Shown here in pieces: positions 50,072-58,044 of a stretch of DNA of 64,000 bases (the first letter of the stretch is position 1; each line of letters begins with the position of its first letter). Origin of the DNA: Nonomuraea jiangxiensis (GTDB lineage Bacteria > Actinomycetota > Actinomycetes > Streptosporangiales > Streptosporangiaceae); contig NZ_FNDJ01000011.1 of NCBI RefSeq assembly GCF_900099965.1, positions 248,001 through 312,000 of the forward strand. Reading direction: 5' to 3'. A program made the translations under genes and the position numbers. Under the pieces are notes generated by a model that was not told the origin of the DNA, searched no databases, and worked only from the letters and a program-made list of their open reading frames with translations.

Positions 50072-51384
50072 CTTACTGGTGCGAGCAGGCCTGGCTGCCC
50101 GACGGCGTCGCGGAAGGGGTGCTCATCGAGGTCGAGGGCGACCGGATCGCGTGGATCGGCCAGGGCGCGCCCGGCCCGGCGGAACGGCTGGCGGGGCTGA
50201 CGATCCCCGGCCTGGCCAACGCCCACTCCCACGCCTTCCACCGGGCACTGCGCGGCGGCGCCCTGGAGGACAAGGGGGACTTCTGGACCTGGCGCGACCG
50301 CATGTACGACGTGGCCGCCCGGCTCGACCCCGACCGTTATCTCCGGCTGGCCAGGGCCGTCTACGCCGAGATGGCGCTGGCCGGGGTGACGTGCGTGGGC
50401 GAGTTCCACTACGTGCACCACGCGCCGGACGGCCGGCCGTACGAGGACGCCAACGCCATGGGCCACGTCCTCGTCCAGGCCGCCAGGGAGGCCGGCCTGC
50501 GCATCGCGCTGCTCGACGCCTGCTACCTGTCCGGAGGCATCGGGGTGCCGCTGTCCGGCACGCAACTGCGCTTCTCCGACGGGAGCGCCGAACGCTGGGC
50601 CGCCAGGGCCGAGGAGCTCGTCTCGGCCTATGCGGGGCAGTCCGACGTGCAGATCGGCGTGGCCATCCACTCCGTGCGCGCGGTGCCGCCGGACCAGATG
50701 CCGGTGGTGGCCGAGTTCTCCCACACGTACGCGGCGCCGCTCCACGTCCACGTCTCCGAGCAGCAGGGAGAGAACGCGGCGTGCGTCGAGCGGTACGCGG
50801 CCACGCCCACGCAGGTGCTGCACGAGCGGGGCACGCTGGGGCCGCGTTCGACCGCCGTGCACGCCACCCACCTGACCGACGTGGACATCGAGCTGCTCGG
50901 GCAGTCGAGTACGTACATCTGCATGTGCCCCACCACCGAACGCGACCTCGCCGACGGCATCGGCCCGGCCAGGACGGCGGCCGACCGGGGCGCGCGGATC
51001 ACGCTCGGCTCGGACAGCCACGCAGTGATCGACCTGTTCGAGGAGGCCAGGGCGGTGGAGCTGAACGAGCGGCTGGCCACCAGGAAGCGCGGTCACTGGC
51101 GCGCCGCCGAGCTGCTCGGCGCCGCCACCGGCGCGGGGCACAGCTCGCTCGGCTTCCCCGACGCGGGCCAGCTCGTCCCTGGCGCCTGGGCCGACCTGGT
51201 GTCCGTCCGGCTGGACTCCGTACGGACGGCGGGCGCGGAGGGGCTGGAGGCCGTGGTGTTCGCGGCCACGGCGGCGGACGTGCACTCGGTGGTCTCCGGC
51301 GGGCGCCGGGTGGTCACCGGGGGGCGGCACCGGCTGGGCGACGTCGGCGCCCTGCTGTCCGAGGCGATCGCCGAGTCACGCTGA
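50062..51384 (+). CDS. hutF: Formimidoylglutamate deiminase
   Basis: 440 residues, amidohydrolase superfamily. It converts N-formimidoyl-glutamate to N-formyl-glutamate and ammonia in histidine degradation. Metal ligands are in GLANAHSHAFHRAL, VHVSEQ, VHATHLT and TLGSDSHAVIDLFEE. GGAGG precedes the GTG. hutH, hutU and hutI are not in the window; the AllC-like relic before it matches the usual amidohydrolase-hutF-hutI order. Confidence 0.9.
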   Translation: MSLTYWCEQAWLPDGVAEGVLIEVEGDRIAWIGQGAPGPAERLAGLTIPGLANAHSHAFHRALRGGALEDKGDFWTWRDRMYDVAARLDPDRYLRLARAVYAEMALAGVTCVGEFHYVHHAPDGRPYEDANAMGHVLVQAAREAGLRIALLDACYLSGGIGVPLSGTQLRFSDGSAERWAARAEELVSAYAGQSDVQIGVAIHSVRAVPPDQMPVVAEFSHTYAAPLHVHVSEQQGENAACVERYAATPTQVLHERGTLGPRSTAVHATHLTDVDIELLGQSSTYICMCPTTERDLADGIGPARTAADRGARITLGSDSHAVIDLFEEARAVELNERLATRKRGHWRAAELLGAATGAGHSSLGFPDAGQLVPGAWADLVSVRLDSVRTAGAEGLEAVVFAATAADVHSVVSGGRRVVTGGRHRLGDVGALLSEAIAESR

Positions 51385-51711
51385 AGGAGATGAGGCGGCC
51401 GCCGTTTCAGAGGCGCGTGGCCAGGCCCTATGTCACAGGGTGTGACGGGTGCCCGGGTGCTTAGGCCGCGGCTCACGGCGTGCGGACGTAGAGTGGGTGC
51501 GGCCCTCCGAGCCCCGCGGAGCGGGCCGTGTCAGGGGCCCTTTCCTGGGCGCGTCCCCGCACACCCCGCCTTCACCAGGCGTTTCACGGTGATCTCCTCC
51601 TTGAGGAGGACATCCAGAACCCTCCCTCGGTCGTAGCTGTTTAGGGAATCTTTGCCTCTGGCCGGACGTTGGCCGGGTATAGAACGTAGCTGCGGAACGA
51701 GGTGCCTGGGG
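51385..51711. other. 327-nt gap upstream of the sigma factor gene
   Basis: No convincing gene. It holds a small hairpin (TCCTCC/GGAGGA with a TTGA loop, about 51595-51610) and the SigR-like promoter at 51644-51670, plus a TATAGA box near 51680. Confidence 0.4.
51644..51670 (+). promoter_or_regulatory. SigR-like ECF promoter
   Basis: GGGAAT (51644-51649), an 18-nt spacer, then GTT (51668-51670): exact agreement with the Streptomyces SigR consensus GGGAAT-N18-GTT. It lies about 40 nt before the ATG of the HrdD-like sigma factor. Confidence 0.6.
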
Positions 51712-52653
51712 ATGGCAAGGCCTACGGGGAGTCGCACGCAGGAGCAGCACGTCGCCGATCGCGATCTGCTGGGGACCTATCTGGCCGAGATCGGCCGGGT
51801 CCCGCTGCTCACGGCGGAGGAAGAGGTTGAGCTCGCCAAGCGGATAGAGGCGGGACTCTTCGCCGAGCAGCTGCTCGACAGCGGGGGCTCGGAGCCGCGG
51901 ATCGGGGATGCGGCCGACGAGGAGCTGGAGCGGCTGGCCATCTCGGGCCAGCGCGCGAAAGACGAGTTCATCCAGGCCAACCTGCGCCTGGTGGTGGCGG
52001 TGGCCAGGAAATACTCGGGGCGGGGGATGCCACTGATCGACTTGGTCCAGGAGGGGAACCTGGGGCTGGTCCGCGCCGTGGAGAAGTTCGACTATCAGCG
52101 GGGATACAAGTTCTCGACTTATGCGACGTGGTGGATCCGGCAGTCGGTGGGGCGGGCCATCCACGAGCAGGCCCGGCCGGTGCGGCTGCCGACCCATGCG
52201 GGGGAGCAGATGACCCGGTTGATGCGGGTGCGCCGGGACATCCTGGCCGAGTTCGACGCCGAGCCCACCGACGACGACCTCGCCGAGATCCTGGACCTGC
52301 CGATCGAGCGGGTGCGCGAGCTGCGGCGGTGGGCCTCCGACCCGGTGTCACTGCAGCTCGGGGTGGGGGACGAGGACGAGACCGAGCTGGGCGACATGAT
52401 CGCCGACGAGACGTGGGCCGATCCCGAGCAGCAGGCCATCGACATCCTGGAGCGGGAGCGGCTGGACCAGTGGCTGACCGGGCTTGAGGGCGAGACCTGC
52501 GAGATGCTGCGCTGGCGCTACGGGCTGGTGGACGGGCGCGAGCACACGCTGACCGAGGTGGGCGAGCGCTACGGCATCGGGCGTGACCGCGCCCGCAGGA
52601 TCGAACGCGACGCCCTGGCCCGCCTGCGCAAGATGGCCACGGCCGCCGCCTGA
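51712..52653 (+). CDS. Principal-like (group 2) sigma-70 factor, HrdD type
   Basis: 313 residues. Region 1.2 (DLLGTYLAEIGRVPLLTAEEEVELAKRIE), region 2 (NLRLVVAVARKYSGRGMPLIDLVQEGNLGLVRAVEKFDYQRGYKFSTYATWWIRQ), region 3 and region 4 (TEVGERYGIGRDRARRIERDALARLRK) are complete. Region 1.1 is lacking, as in non-essential HrdA/HrdD/SigB-type factors. The ATG at 51712 is chosen; GAGG precedes it. A GC hairpin follows the stop. Confidence 0.92.
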   Translation: MARPTGSRTQEQHVADRDLLGTYLAEIGRVPLLTAEEEVELAKRIEAGLFAEQLLDSGGSEPRIGDAADEELERLAISGQRAKDEFIQANLRLVVAVARKYSGRGMPLIDLVQEGNLGLVRAVEKFDYQRGYKFSTYATWWIRQSVGRAIHEQARPVRLPTHAGEQMTRLMRVRRDILAEFDAEPTDDDLAEILDLPIERVRELRRWASDPVSLQLGVGDEDETELGDMIADETWADPEQQAIDILERERLDQWLTGLEGETCEMLRWRYGLVDGREHTLTEVGERYGIGRDRARRIERDALARLRKMATAAA

Positions 52654-52667
52654 CCCGAGGCCGCACC

Positions 52668-52699
52668 GAGCCCGGCCCGCGATCGCGGCGGCCGGGCTC
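52668..52699. terminator. Bidirectional terminator
   Basis: GAGCCCGGCC (52668-52677) and GGCCGGGCTC (52690-52699) form a perfect 10-bp stem with a 12-nt loop between the convergent sigma-factor and siderophore-binding genes. Confidence 0.75.
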
Positions 52700-52727
52700 G
52701 TGGGCGTCGCCTCCCCGCCGAGCCGGG

Positions 52728-53654
52728 TCACACCAGGGGCGTGAGGTACTTGTCCAGGTCGTCGAGGATCTTGCCCGCGGCCGTGACCCCGATTCCGGTC
52801 ATCCAGATCTCGTCGTCCACGTTGTAGGCGCGTCCCGCCTTGACGGCCTTGAGGTTCTGCCAGAGCGGCCCGGCGGTCACCTCGGCCTGCGACTTGGCGG
52901 CCTCCTCGCCGAACGCGCTGTAGAACAGGACGTCCCCGTCGCCGTCGGCGAGGTTCTCCTGGCTCAGCTTGGTGAAGCGCCTGTCGTCCTTGCCCTCCAG
53001 GAGCTGCACCTCGGGCCGGGGGATGCCCGCGTCGCCGAGGACGATCCCGCAGAAGGAGTCGGGGCCGTAAATGCGGATCTCGGTGGGCCGGAACCGTACG
53101 ACGCTCACCTTGAGCCGGCTGAACTTGGCGCCCACCTGCTTGGCCCGCGTCTCGTAGGCGGTCAGCAACTGCTGGGCCTGGTCCTTCTTGCCCAGGGCCT
53201 CGGCGTCGAGCAGGAAGTTCTCCTTCCAGGTGATGCCGACCCGCTCGGTGAACACGGTAGGCGCGATCTTGCTGAGCTTGTCGTAGTACGACGCCTGGCG
53301 GAACTTGGAGCCGAGGATGAGATCCGGCTTGATCGCCGCGATGGCCTCAAGGTTGGGCTGAGTGAGGGTGCCCACGCTCTTGACGCCCGACAGCGCCGAG
53401 CCGAGGTATTCGGGCCAGGTCTGGTTGTCCTCCGCCTGCGCCGCGCCGACGGGGGCGAGCCCGAGCGACACCATGCTGTCAAGTTTGTCCGAGTCGAGGA
53501 CCACCACGCGCTTGGGCGTCATCGGCACCTTCGTCTCGCCCATGGCGTGCTTGACGGTCCTGGTGGGACCGGCGTCCTGGGAGCCGGTGGAGGTGCCGCA
53601 GGCGGCGAGGGAGAGCAACGGGAGCATGGCGGCGATGGCCAGGCGTAGGCGCAT
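52728..53654 (-). CDS. Iron-siderophore ABC transporter substrate-binding lipoprotein
   Basis: About 308 residues. Lipoprotein signal peptide with the lipobox LSLAAC; then the FepB/FecB-type periplasmic-binding fold (KRVVVLDSDKLDSMVSLGLAPVG, KPDLILGS, ending KILDDLDKYL). It captures a ferric siderophore outside the cell for an ABC importer encoded elsewhere. The ATG at 53654 is preferred over a longer frame that would run into the iron box. Confidence 0.9.
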   Translation of the reverse strand: MRLRLAIAAMLPLLSLAACGTSTGSQDAGPTRTVKHAMGETKVPMTPKRVVVLDSDKLDSMVSLGLAPVGAAQAEDNQTWPEYLGSALSGVKSVGTLTQPNLEAIAAIKPDLILGSKFRQASYYDKLSKIAPTVFTERVGITWKENFLLDAEALGKKDQAQQLLTAYETRAKQVGAKFSRLKVSVVRFRPTEIRIYGPDSFCGIVLGDAGIPRPEVQLLEGKDDRRFTKLSQENLADGDGDVLFYSAFGEEAAKSQAEVTAGPLWQNLKAVKAGRAYNVDDEIWMTGIGVTAAGKILDDLDKYLTPLV

Positions 53655-53671
53655 GGGGATTCCTTGATCTC

Positions 53672-53690
53672 TTAGGTTAGGCAAGCCTAA
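53672..53690 (-). promoter_or_regulatory. DtxR/IdeR-type iron box
   Basis: TTAGGTTAGGCAAGCCTAA, a 19-bp near-perfect match to the actinobacterial iron box (TTAGGTTAGGCTAACCTAA), 18 nt upstream of the siderophore-binding gene start. Iron-bound DtxR/IdeR would repress it. Confidence 0.88.
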
Positions 53691-53740
53691 GTATCGCATG
53701 CTCTTTCCAGCCCGTCCGGAAGGGGATCAGTGATGGCTCC

Positions 53741-53809
53741 GAAACTCCGCGGAAACACCAGTCCGGCGAGATTCACGAATGTGAAACACGCCTGGTCGAG
53801 CCACGAAAC
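53741..53809 (+). promoter_or_regulatory. GlnR binding region upstream of amt
   Basis: TTCAC (53772), 6 nt, GAAAC (53783), 6 nt, GGTCG (53794), 6 nt, GAAAC (53805): the gTnAC-n6-GaAAC-n6 arrangement of GlnR boxes with exact 22-nt spacing. Two more GAAAC half-sites lie at 53741 and 53752. About 52 nt from the amt start. Confidence 0.72.
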
Positions 53810-53860
53810 CCCGGGCGAACACGCTGTGGCCACACGTCACACGTAAGGGAGGGTCGCGTC

Positions 53861-55201
53861 GTGAAGATCGACAGCGGCACCACAGCCTGGATGCTCGCGG
53901 CCACCGCACTGGTGTTGCTGATGACTCCGGGCCTAGCGTTGTTCTACGGGGGCATGACCAGGGCCAAGAGCGTCCTCAACATGATGATGATGTCCTTCGG
54001 CGCCATCATCACCGTAACCATCGCCTGGGTGCTGTTCGGGCACTCGCTCGCGTTCACCGACAATCCCAGCTCGGCGATCAACAACATCGTCGGCGGGTTC
54101 GACGCCCTGGGCCTGCAGAGCCTGGTGGACACCGCCACCAAGGACGACGGCACCGGCATGCCGAGCCTGGTCTTCTCGGCCTTCCAACTGACGTTCGCCA
54201 TCATCACCGTCGCCCTGATCAGCGGCGCGATCGCGGACCGGGCGAAATTCGGGGCCTGGATCGTGTTCAGCGTCATCTGGGCGACGATCGTCTACTTCCC
54301 GGTCGCGCACTGGGTGTGGGGCACCGGCTGGCTCAACACCATGGGCATCGAGGACTTCGCCGGCGGCACGGTGGTGCACATCAACGCCGGTGCAGCGGCC
54401 CTGGCCCTGGCCCTCGTCCTGGGCAAACGCCACGGCTGGCGCAAGGAGCCGATGCGGCCGCACAACCTCACGCTGGTGCTGCTCGGCGCGGGGCTGCTGT
54501 GGTTCGGCTGGTTCGGCTTCAACGCCGGCTCCGAGCTGGCCGTGGACGGCACGGCCGCGCTGGCGTTCATGAACACGCAGATCGCCACCGCGATGGCCGC
54601 CGGGGCCTGGCTCATCGTGGAGAAGCTGCGTGACGGGCACGCCACCAGCCTCGGCGTCGCCTCCGGCGCGGTCGCCGGTCTGGTCGCCATCACCCCCGCC
54701 TGCGGTTTCGTGGACCCGTGGGCCGCGCTGGTCATCGGCCTGCTGGCCGGCGCGATCTGCGCCTACGCCGTGGGCCTGAAATACCGGCTGGGCTACGACG
54801 ACTCCCTCGACGTGGTCGGCGTGCACCTGGTGGGTGGCGTCATCGGCGCCGTCTCGCTCGGTTTCCTGGCCGCCTACCCCTTCCTGCCGCAGCAGAGCGA
54901 GGGCCTGTTCTACGGCGGCGGCCTCGGCCAGCTCGGCCTGCAGGTGCTCGGCCCGGTCGCGGTCGGCGGCTACTCCTTCGTCATCACCTGGATCCTGGGG
55001 AAGATCATCGACAAGACGATGGGCTTCCGGGTCTCGACCGAGGAGGAGGTCACCGGCATCGACGTCACGACGCACGCCGAGACCGGCTACGACCTCGGCA
55101 CGGTCTACGCCTCCGGCGTGACCTCCGCCAACGCTGCCGCCCCGGCCCAGAATCAGCAGCCGGCCCAGCAGAAGCCGGCCCAGAAGAAGGTGGACGCATG
55201 A
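53861..55201 (+). CDS. amt: Ammonium transporter
   Basis: 446 residues with about 11 transmembrane segments. FYGGMTRAKSVLNMMMMSFG, FAGGTVVHINAGAAALALAL and GVHLVGGVIGAVSLGFLA carry the pore and twin-His regions. The C-terminal ~35 residues (after the conserved GIDVTTHAETGYDLG) are Ala/Gln/Pro/Lys-rich. Start is GTG with GGGAGGG upstream. The stop overlaps the glnK ATG, the usual amt-glnK pair in which GlnK plugs Amt when nitrogen is plentiful. Confidence 0.96.
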   Translation: MKIDSGTTAWMLAATALVLLMTPGLALFYGGMTRAKSVLNMMMMSFGAIITVTIAWVLFGHSLAFTDNPSSAINNIVGGFDALGLQSLVDTATKDDGTGMPSLVFSAFQLTFAIITVALISGAIADRAKFGAWIVFSVIWATIVYFPVAHWVWGTGWLNTMGIEDFAGGTVVHINAGAAALALALVLGKRHGWRKEPMRPHNLTLVLLGAGLLWFGWFGFNAGSELAVDGTAALAFMNTQIATAMAAGAWLIVEKLRDGHATSLGVASGAVAGLVAITPACGFVDPWAALVIGLLAGAICAYAVGLKYRLGYDDSLDVVGVHLVGGVIGAVSLGFLAAYPFLPQQSEGLFYGGGLGQLGLQVLGPVAVGGYSFVITWILGKIIDKTMGFRVSTEEEVTGIDVTTHAETGYDLGTVYASGVTSANAAAPAQNQQPAQQKPAQKKVDA

Positions 55202-55536
55202 GGCTCATCACCGCGATCATCAAGCCCTTCAAACTCGATGACGTGAAGGCCGCGCTGGAACAGTCCGGTGTCAAGGGAATGACGGTCAGCGAGGCGAGCG
55301 GCTACGGTCGCCAGCGCGGCCACACCGAGGTCTACCGCGGCGCCGAATACCAGGTCGACCTGGTACCGAAGGTGCGGCTGGAGGTGCTCGCGGAGGAGGA
55401 CGACGCCGAGGACGTGATCGACGTCATCGTCAAGGCCGCGCACACCGGCAAGATCGGCGACGGCAAGGTCTGGTCCGTCCCGATCGACACCGTCATCCGG
55501 GTACGCACGGGAGAGCGAGGTCCGGACGCCCTGTGA
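55198..55536 (+). CDS. glnK: PII signal-transduction protein GlnK/GlnB
   Basis: 112 residues. The T-loop carries Tyr51 in VYRGAEYQVDLVPK, modified by GlnD (adenylylation in other actinobacteria); the C-terminus GDGKVWSVPIDTVIRVRTGERG is intact. It senses 2-oxoglutarate and ATP/ADP. Overlaps amt by ATGA. Its last codons (GGACGCCCTGTGAC) recur in the repeat array downstream. Confidence 0.95.
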   Translation: MRLITAIIKPFKLDDVKAALEQSGVKGMTVSEASGYGRQRGHTEVYRGAEYQVDLVPKVRLEVLAEEDDAEDVIDVIVKAAHTGKIGDGKVWSVPIDTVIRVRTGERGPDAL

Positions 55537-55688
55537 CGGAGCTCGGGACCACAGCAGTGACCGGACGCCCTGTGACCGGAGCCCGGCGAGAGGGCGCGGC
55601 AGTGACCACACGTCCCGTGACGGAGCCCGGCGTGGGCGTGGCAGTGACACGTCCCGTGACGGAGCTCGACGAAGGGGCACGGCAGTGA
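55525..55688 (+). repeat. Four degenerate tandem repeats between glnK and glnD
   Basis: Units of about 38-45 bp run from the glnK 3' end to the glnD start. Each holds the core (A/C)CG(T)CCC(T)GTGAC(C)GGAGC followed by GGCAGTGA. The first unit is the end of glnK itself, repeated almost exactly at 55562, so the array probably arose by tandem duplication of the glnK terminus. Confidence 0.75.
55533..55688 (+). CDS. Putative 51-codon repeat ORF linking glnK and glnD
   Basis: GTG overlaps the glnK stop (GTGA) and the frame stays open for 51 codons to a TGA that overlaps the glnD GTG (GTGA). The peptide is VTELGTT followed by three in-frame repeats of AVT(x)RPVT(E/G) with 13-15-residue spacing. 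Keeping frame through imperfect repeats and coupling at both ends argue for translation, but no homologue is known to me and it may serve only to carry ribosomes to glnD. Confidence 0.4.
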   Translation: MTELGTTAVTGRPVTGARREGAAVTTRPVTEPGVGVAVTRPVTELDEGARQ

Positions 55689-57910
55689 GGGGTGAGGCCC
55701 GCTCGTTCGCCGCGGCGCGCAAGGAGCGGACCGCCGATCTCGACCGCTGGCTCAAGGACCTCTTCCGGACGGCGAGCGACGGCGAGCACGTCTCACTGGT
55801 CGCCGTCGGCAGCCTGGGCCGGGGTGAGCCGGCCCCGGGCAGCGACCTGGACCTGGTCCTGCTGCACAACGGCCGGGCCGACGTGGGCCGGGTCGCCGAC
55901 CGGATCTGGTATCCGATCTGGGACTCGGCCGTCAGCCTCGACCACTCGGTACGCACGGTGGAAGAGGCGGTGGCCGTCGCCCGGCAGGATCTGAAGGCCG
56001 TGCTGGGCCTCATCCAGGCCCGGCACGTGGCCGGCGATCCCGAGCTGACCAGGAAGGCCAGGGAGGCGGTGCTGGCCGAGTGGCGGGCCGACTCCCGGCG
56101 CCGGCTGGGCGAGCTGCGTGCCGCCGCCGACAAGCGGGCCCAGGTCAGCGGCGAGCTGGCCTTCCTCCTCGAACCCGATCTCAGGGACGGGCGCGGCGGG
56201 CTCCGCGACGTCCAGGCCATGCAGGCCGTGGCGGCGGCCTGGGTCGCCTCGGCCCCGGGTCCCCGGGCGCGGGAGGCGTACGAGTTCATCCTCGACGTGC
56301 GGCACGCGCTGCACGTCGTCACCGCCCGCGGCACCGACCGGCTGGTGCTGCAGGAGCAGGACGCCGTGGCCGGGCTGCTCGGCCTGCTCGACGCCGAGGC
56401 GCTGATGCGCCGGCTGGCCGAGGCCGGCCGGACGATCACCCATGCGTTCGACGCCACCTGGCGGACCGTTGACAGGCTGCTGTCAGGCCCCGCTCCCCGA
56501 GGCCGCCGCCCGCTGGCGGACGGCGTGGTCGAGCACGGCGGGGAAGTGGTGCTGGCCCGGGGCGTCAACCCCCGCAGGGATCCCGTCCTGGTGCTGCGTG
56601 CCGCCGCCGCGGCGGCCGACTCGGGACTGCCGCTGGCCCCCGCCACGGTGTCCGTCCTGGCTGCCCAGTCGCCACCGATGCCGGTGCCGTGGCCCGAGGA
56701 GGCACGGGACGCGCTCGTGTCGATCCTCGGCGCGGGCCGCGCCGCCGTGCCCGTGTGGGAGGAGCTCGACCAGGCGGGCATCCTTGTCAAGTTGCTCCCT
56801 GACTGGGAGCGCGTACGCCACCGTCCTCAGCGCAATCCGATCCACCGGTTCACGGTCGACCGCCACCTGATCGAGGCCGCCGCGAACGCCGCCAGCCACA
56901 CCCGCGAGGTCTCCCGTCCCGACCTCCTGCTGATCGCGGCGCTCCTGCACGACGTCGGCAAGGGCTGGCCCGGCGACCACTCCGCCACCGGCGAGGTCGT
57001 GGTACGCGACATCGCCACCCGCATCGGCCTGCCCGCGGCGGACGTGGAGACCCTCGCCACCGTCGTACGCCACCACCTGCTGCTGCCCGAGACCGCCACC
57101 AGGCGGGACCTGGACGACCCGGTCACGATCGAGAAGGTCGCCGGCACCGTCGGCTCGCGGGAGGTGCTCGACCTGCTGGCAGCGCTGGCGGTGGCCGACG
57201 GCCACGCGACCGGCCCCGCCGCCTGGAACGGCTGGAAGGCCGGGCTGGTGGCCGACCTCGTCCGCCGGGTCAGGTCCGTACTGGCCGGCGCGCCGCCGCC
57301 GCAGCCGCCGACCCTGTCGCCCACGCAGGCCGCGCTGGCCCGGCACGGCGGCGGCGCCGTCCGGGTCAACGGCGGAGCGGTCACGGTCGTCGCCCCCGAC
57401 CGGGTGGGGCTGCTGTGGAGCGCCGCCGGGGTGCTCGCCGCCCACCGGTTGGTCGTCCGCTCGGCCTCCGCCGCGTCGGCGGGGTCCACGTCGGTGATCG
57501 AGTTCTCCGTGATCCCGGAATTCGGGTCCCCGCCGGACCCCGCCACACTGGAGTCCGATCTCCGTCTCGTCCTTGCTGGCCGCCTTGACATCGAGCAGAG
57601 ATTGGCACGTCGTACGCGATCTTTGCGGCCGCCCCGGGTGCCCGTGGCCCCACCTCGCGTAACGCTGGTCGACGACGCCTCCGCGACCGCCACCGTAGTG
57701 GAAGTCAGAGCCCATGACAGGCCGGGACTCCTGTGGCGGATTGGGCGGGCGTTCGGGGAATGTGGTCTTGACGTGAGGGCCGCTCGCGTAGAGACTCTCG
57801 GCGCGGAGGCGGTGGACGTCTTCTACGTTGTGGATCGCGCCGGTCGCCCCCTCAGCGACGGCATGCAGAGGGCTCAAGTCCGCGATCAAGTGCTAGCCGC
57901 ACTGCGATAA
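55685..57910 (+). CDS. glnD: [Protein-PII] nucleotidyltransferase GlnD
   Basis: 741 residues. N-terminal nucleotidyltransferase with GSLGRGEPAPGSDLDLVLLH (residues about 37-56), a GlnD-type helical domain, an HD phosphohydrolase domain (IAALLHDVGKGWPGDHS near 420), and two ACT domains (VVAPDRVGLLWSAAG and VRAHDRPGLLWRIG) that sense glutamine. It modifies and demodifies GlnK. GAAGGGG precedes the GTG start. Confidence 0.94.
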   Translation: MRGEARSFAAARKERTADLDRWLKDLFRTASDGEHVSLVAVGSLGRGEPAPGSDLDLVLLHNGRADVGRVADRIWYPIWDSAVSLDHSVRTVEEAVAVARQDLKAVLGLIQARHVAGDPELTRKAREAVLAEWRADSRRRLGELRAAADKRAQVSGELAFLLEPDLRDGRGGLRDVQAMQAVAAAWVASAPGPRAREAYEFILDVRHALHVVTARGTDRLVLQEQDAVAGLLGLLDAEALMRRLAEAGRTITHAFDATWRTVDRLLSGPAPRGRRPLADGVVEHGGEVVLARGVNPRRDPVLVLRAAAAAADSGLPLAPATVSVLAAQSPPMPVPWPEEARDALVSILGAGRAAVPVWEELDQAGILVKLLPDWERVRHRPQRNPIHRFTVDRHLIEAAANAASHTREVSRPDLLLIAALLHDVGKGWPGDHSATGEVVVRDIATRIGLPAADVETLATVVRHHLLLPETATRRDLDDPVTIEKVAGTVGSREVLDLLAALAVADGHATGPAAWNGWKAGLVADLVRRVRSVLAGAPPPQPPTLSPTQAALARHGGGAVRVNGGAVTVVAPDRVGLLWSAAGVLAAHRLVVRSASAASAGSTSVIEFSVIPEFGSPPDPATLESDLRLVLAGRLDIEQRLARRTRSLRPPRVPVAPPRVTLVDDASATATVVEVRAHDRPGLLWRIGRAFGECGLDVRAARVETLGAEAVDVFYVVDRAGRPLSDGMQRAQVRDQVLAALR

Positions 57911-58044
57911 CCAAAGGCACACGACTGCCGGTCACATTTGTAACGATTGTGCCCGAATTGCCGGTTAAGTCGGGAGCTCCGGATACCTTGTGGACGGCTT
58001 GAGGACCCGTTGCGGGACGGGATGATTGAGGGGTTGCGGTAGCA

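Noticed and set aside
55525..55688. CRISPR-like array
   Set aside because: Repeats are adjacent and degenerate without unique spacers, there are no cas genes, and the units derive from the glnK end.
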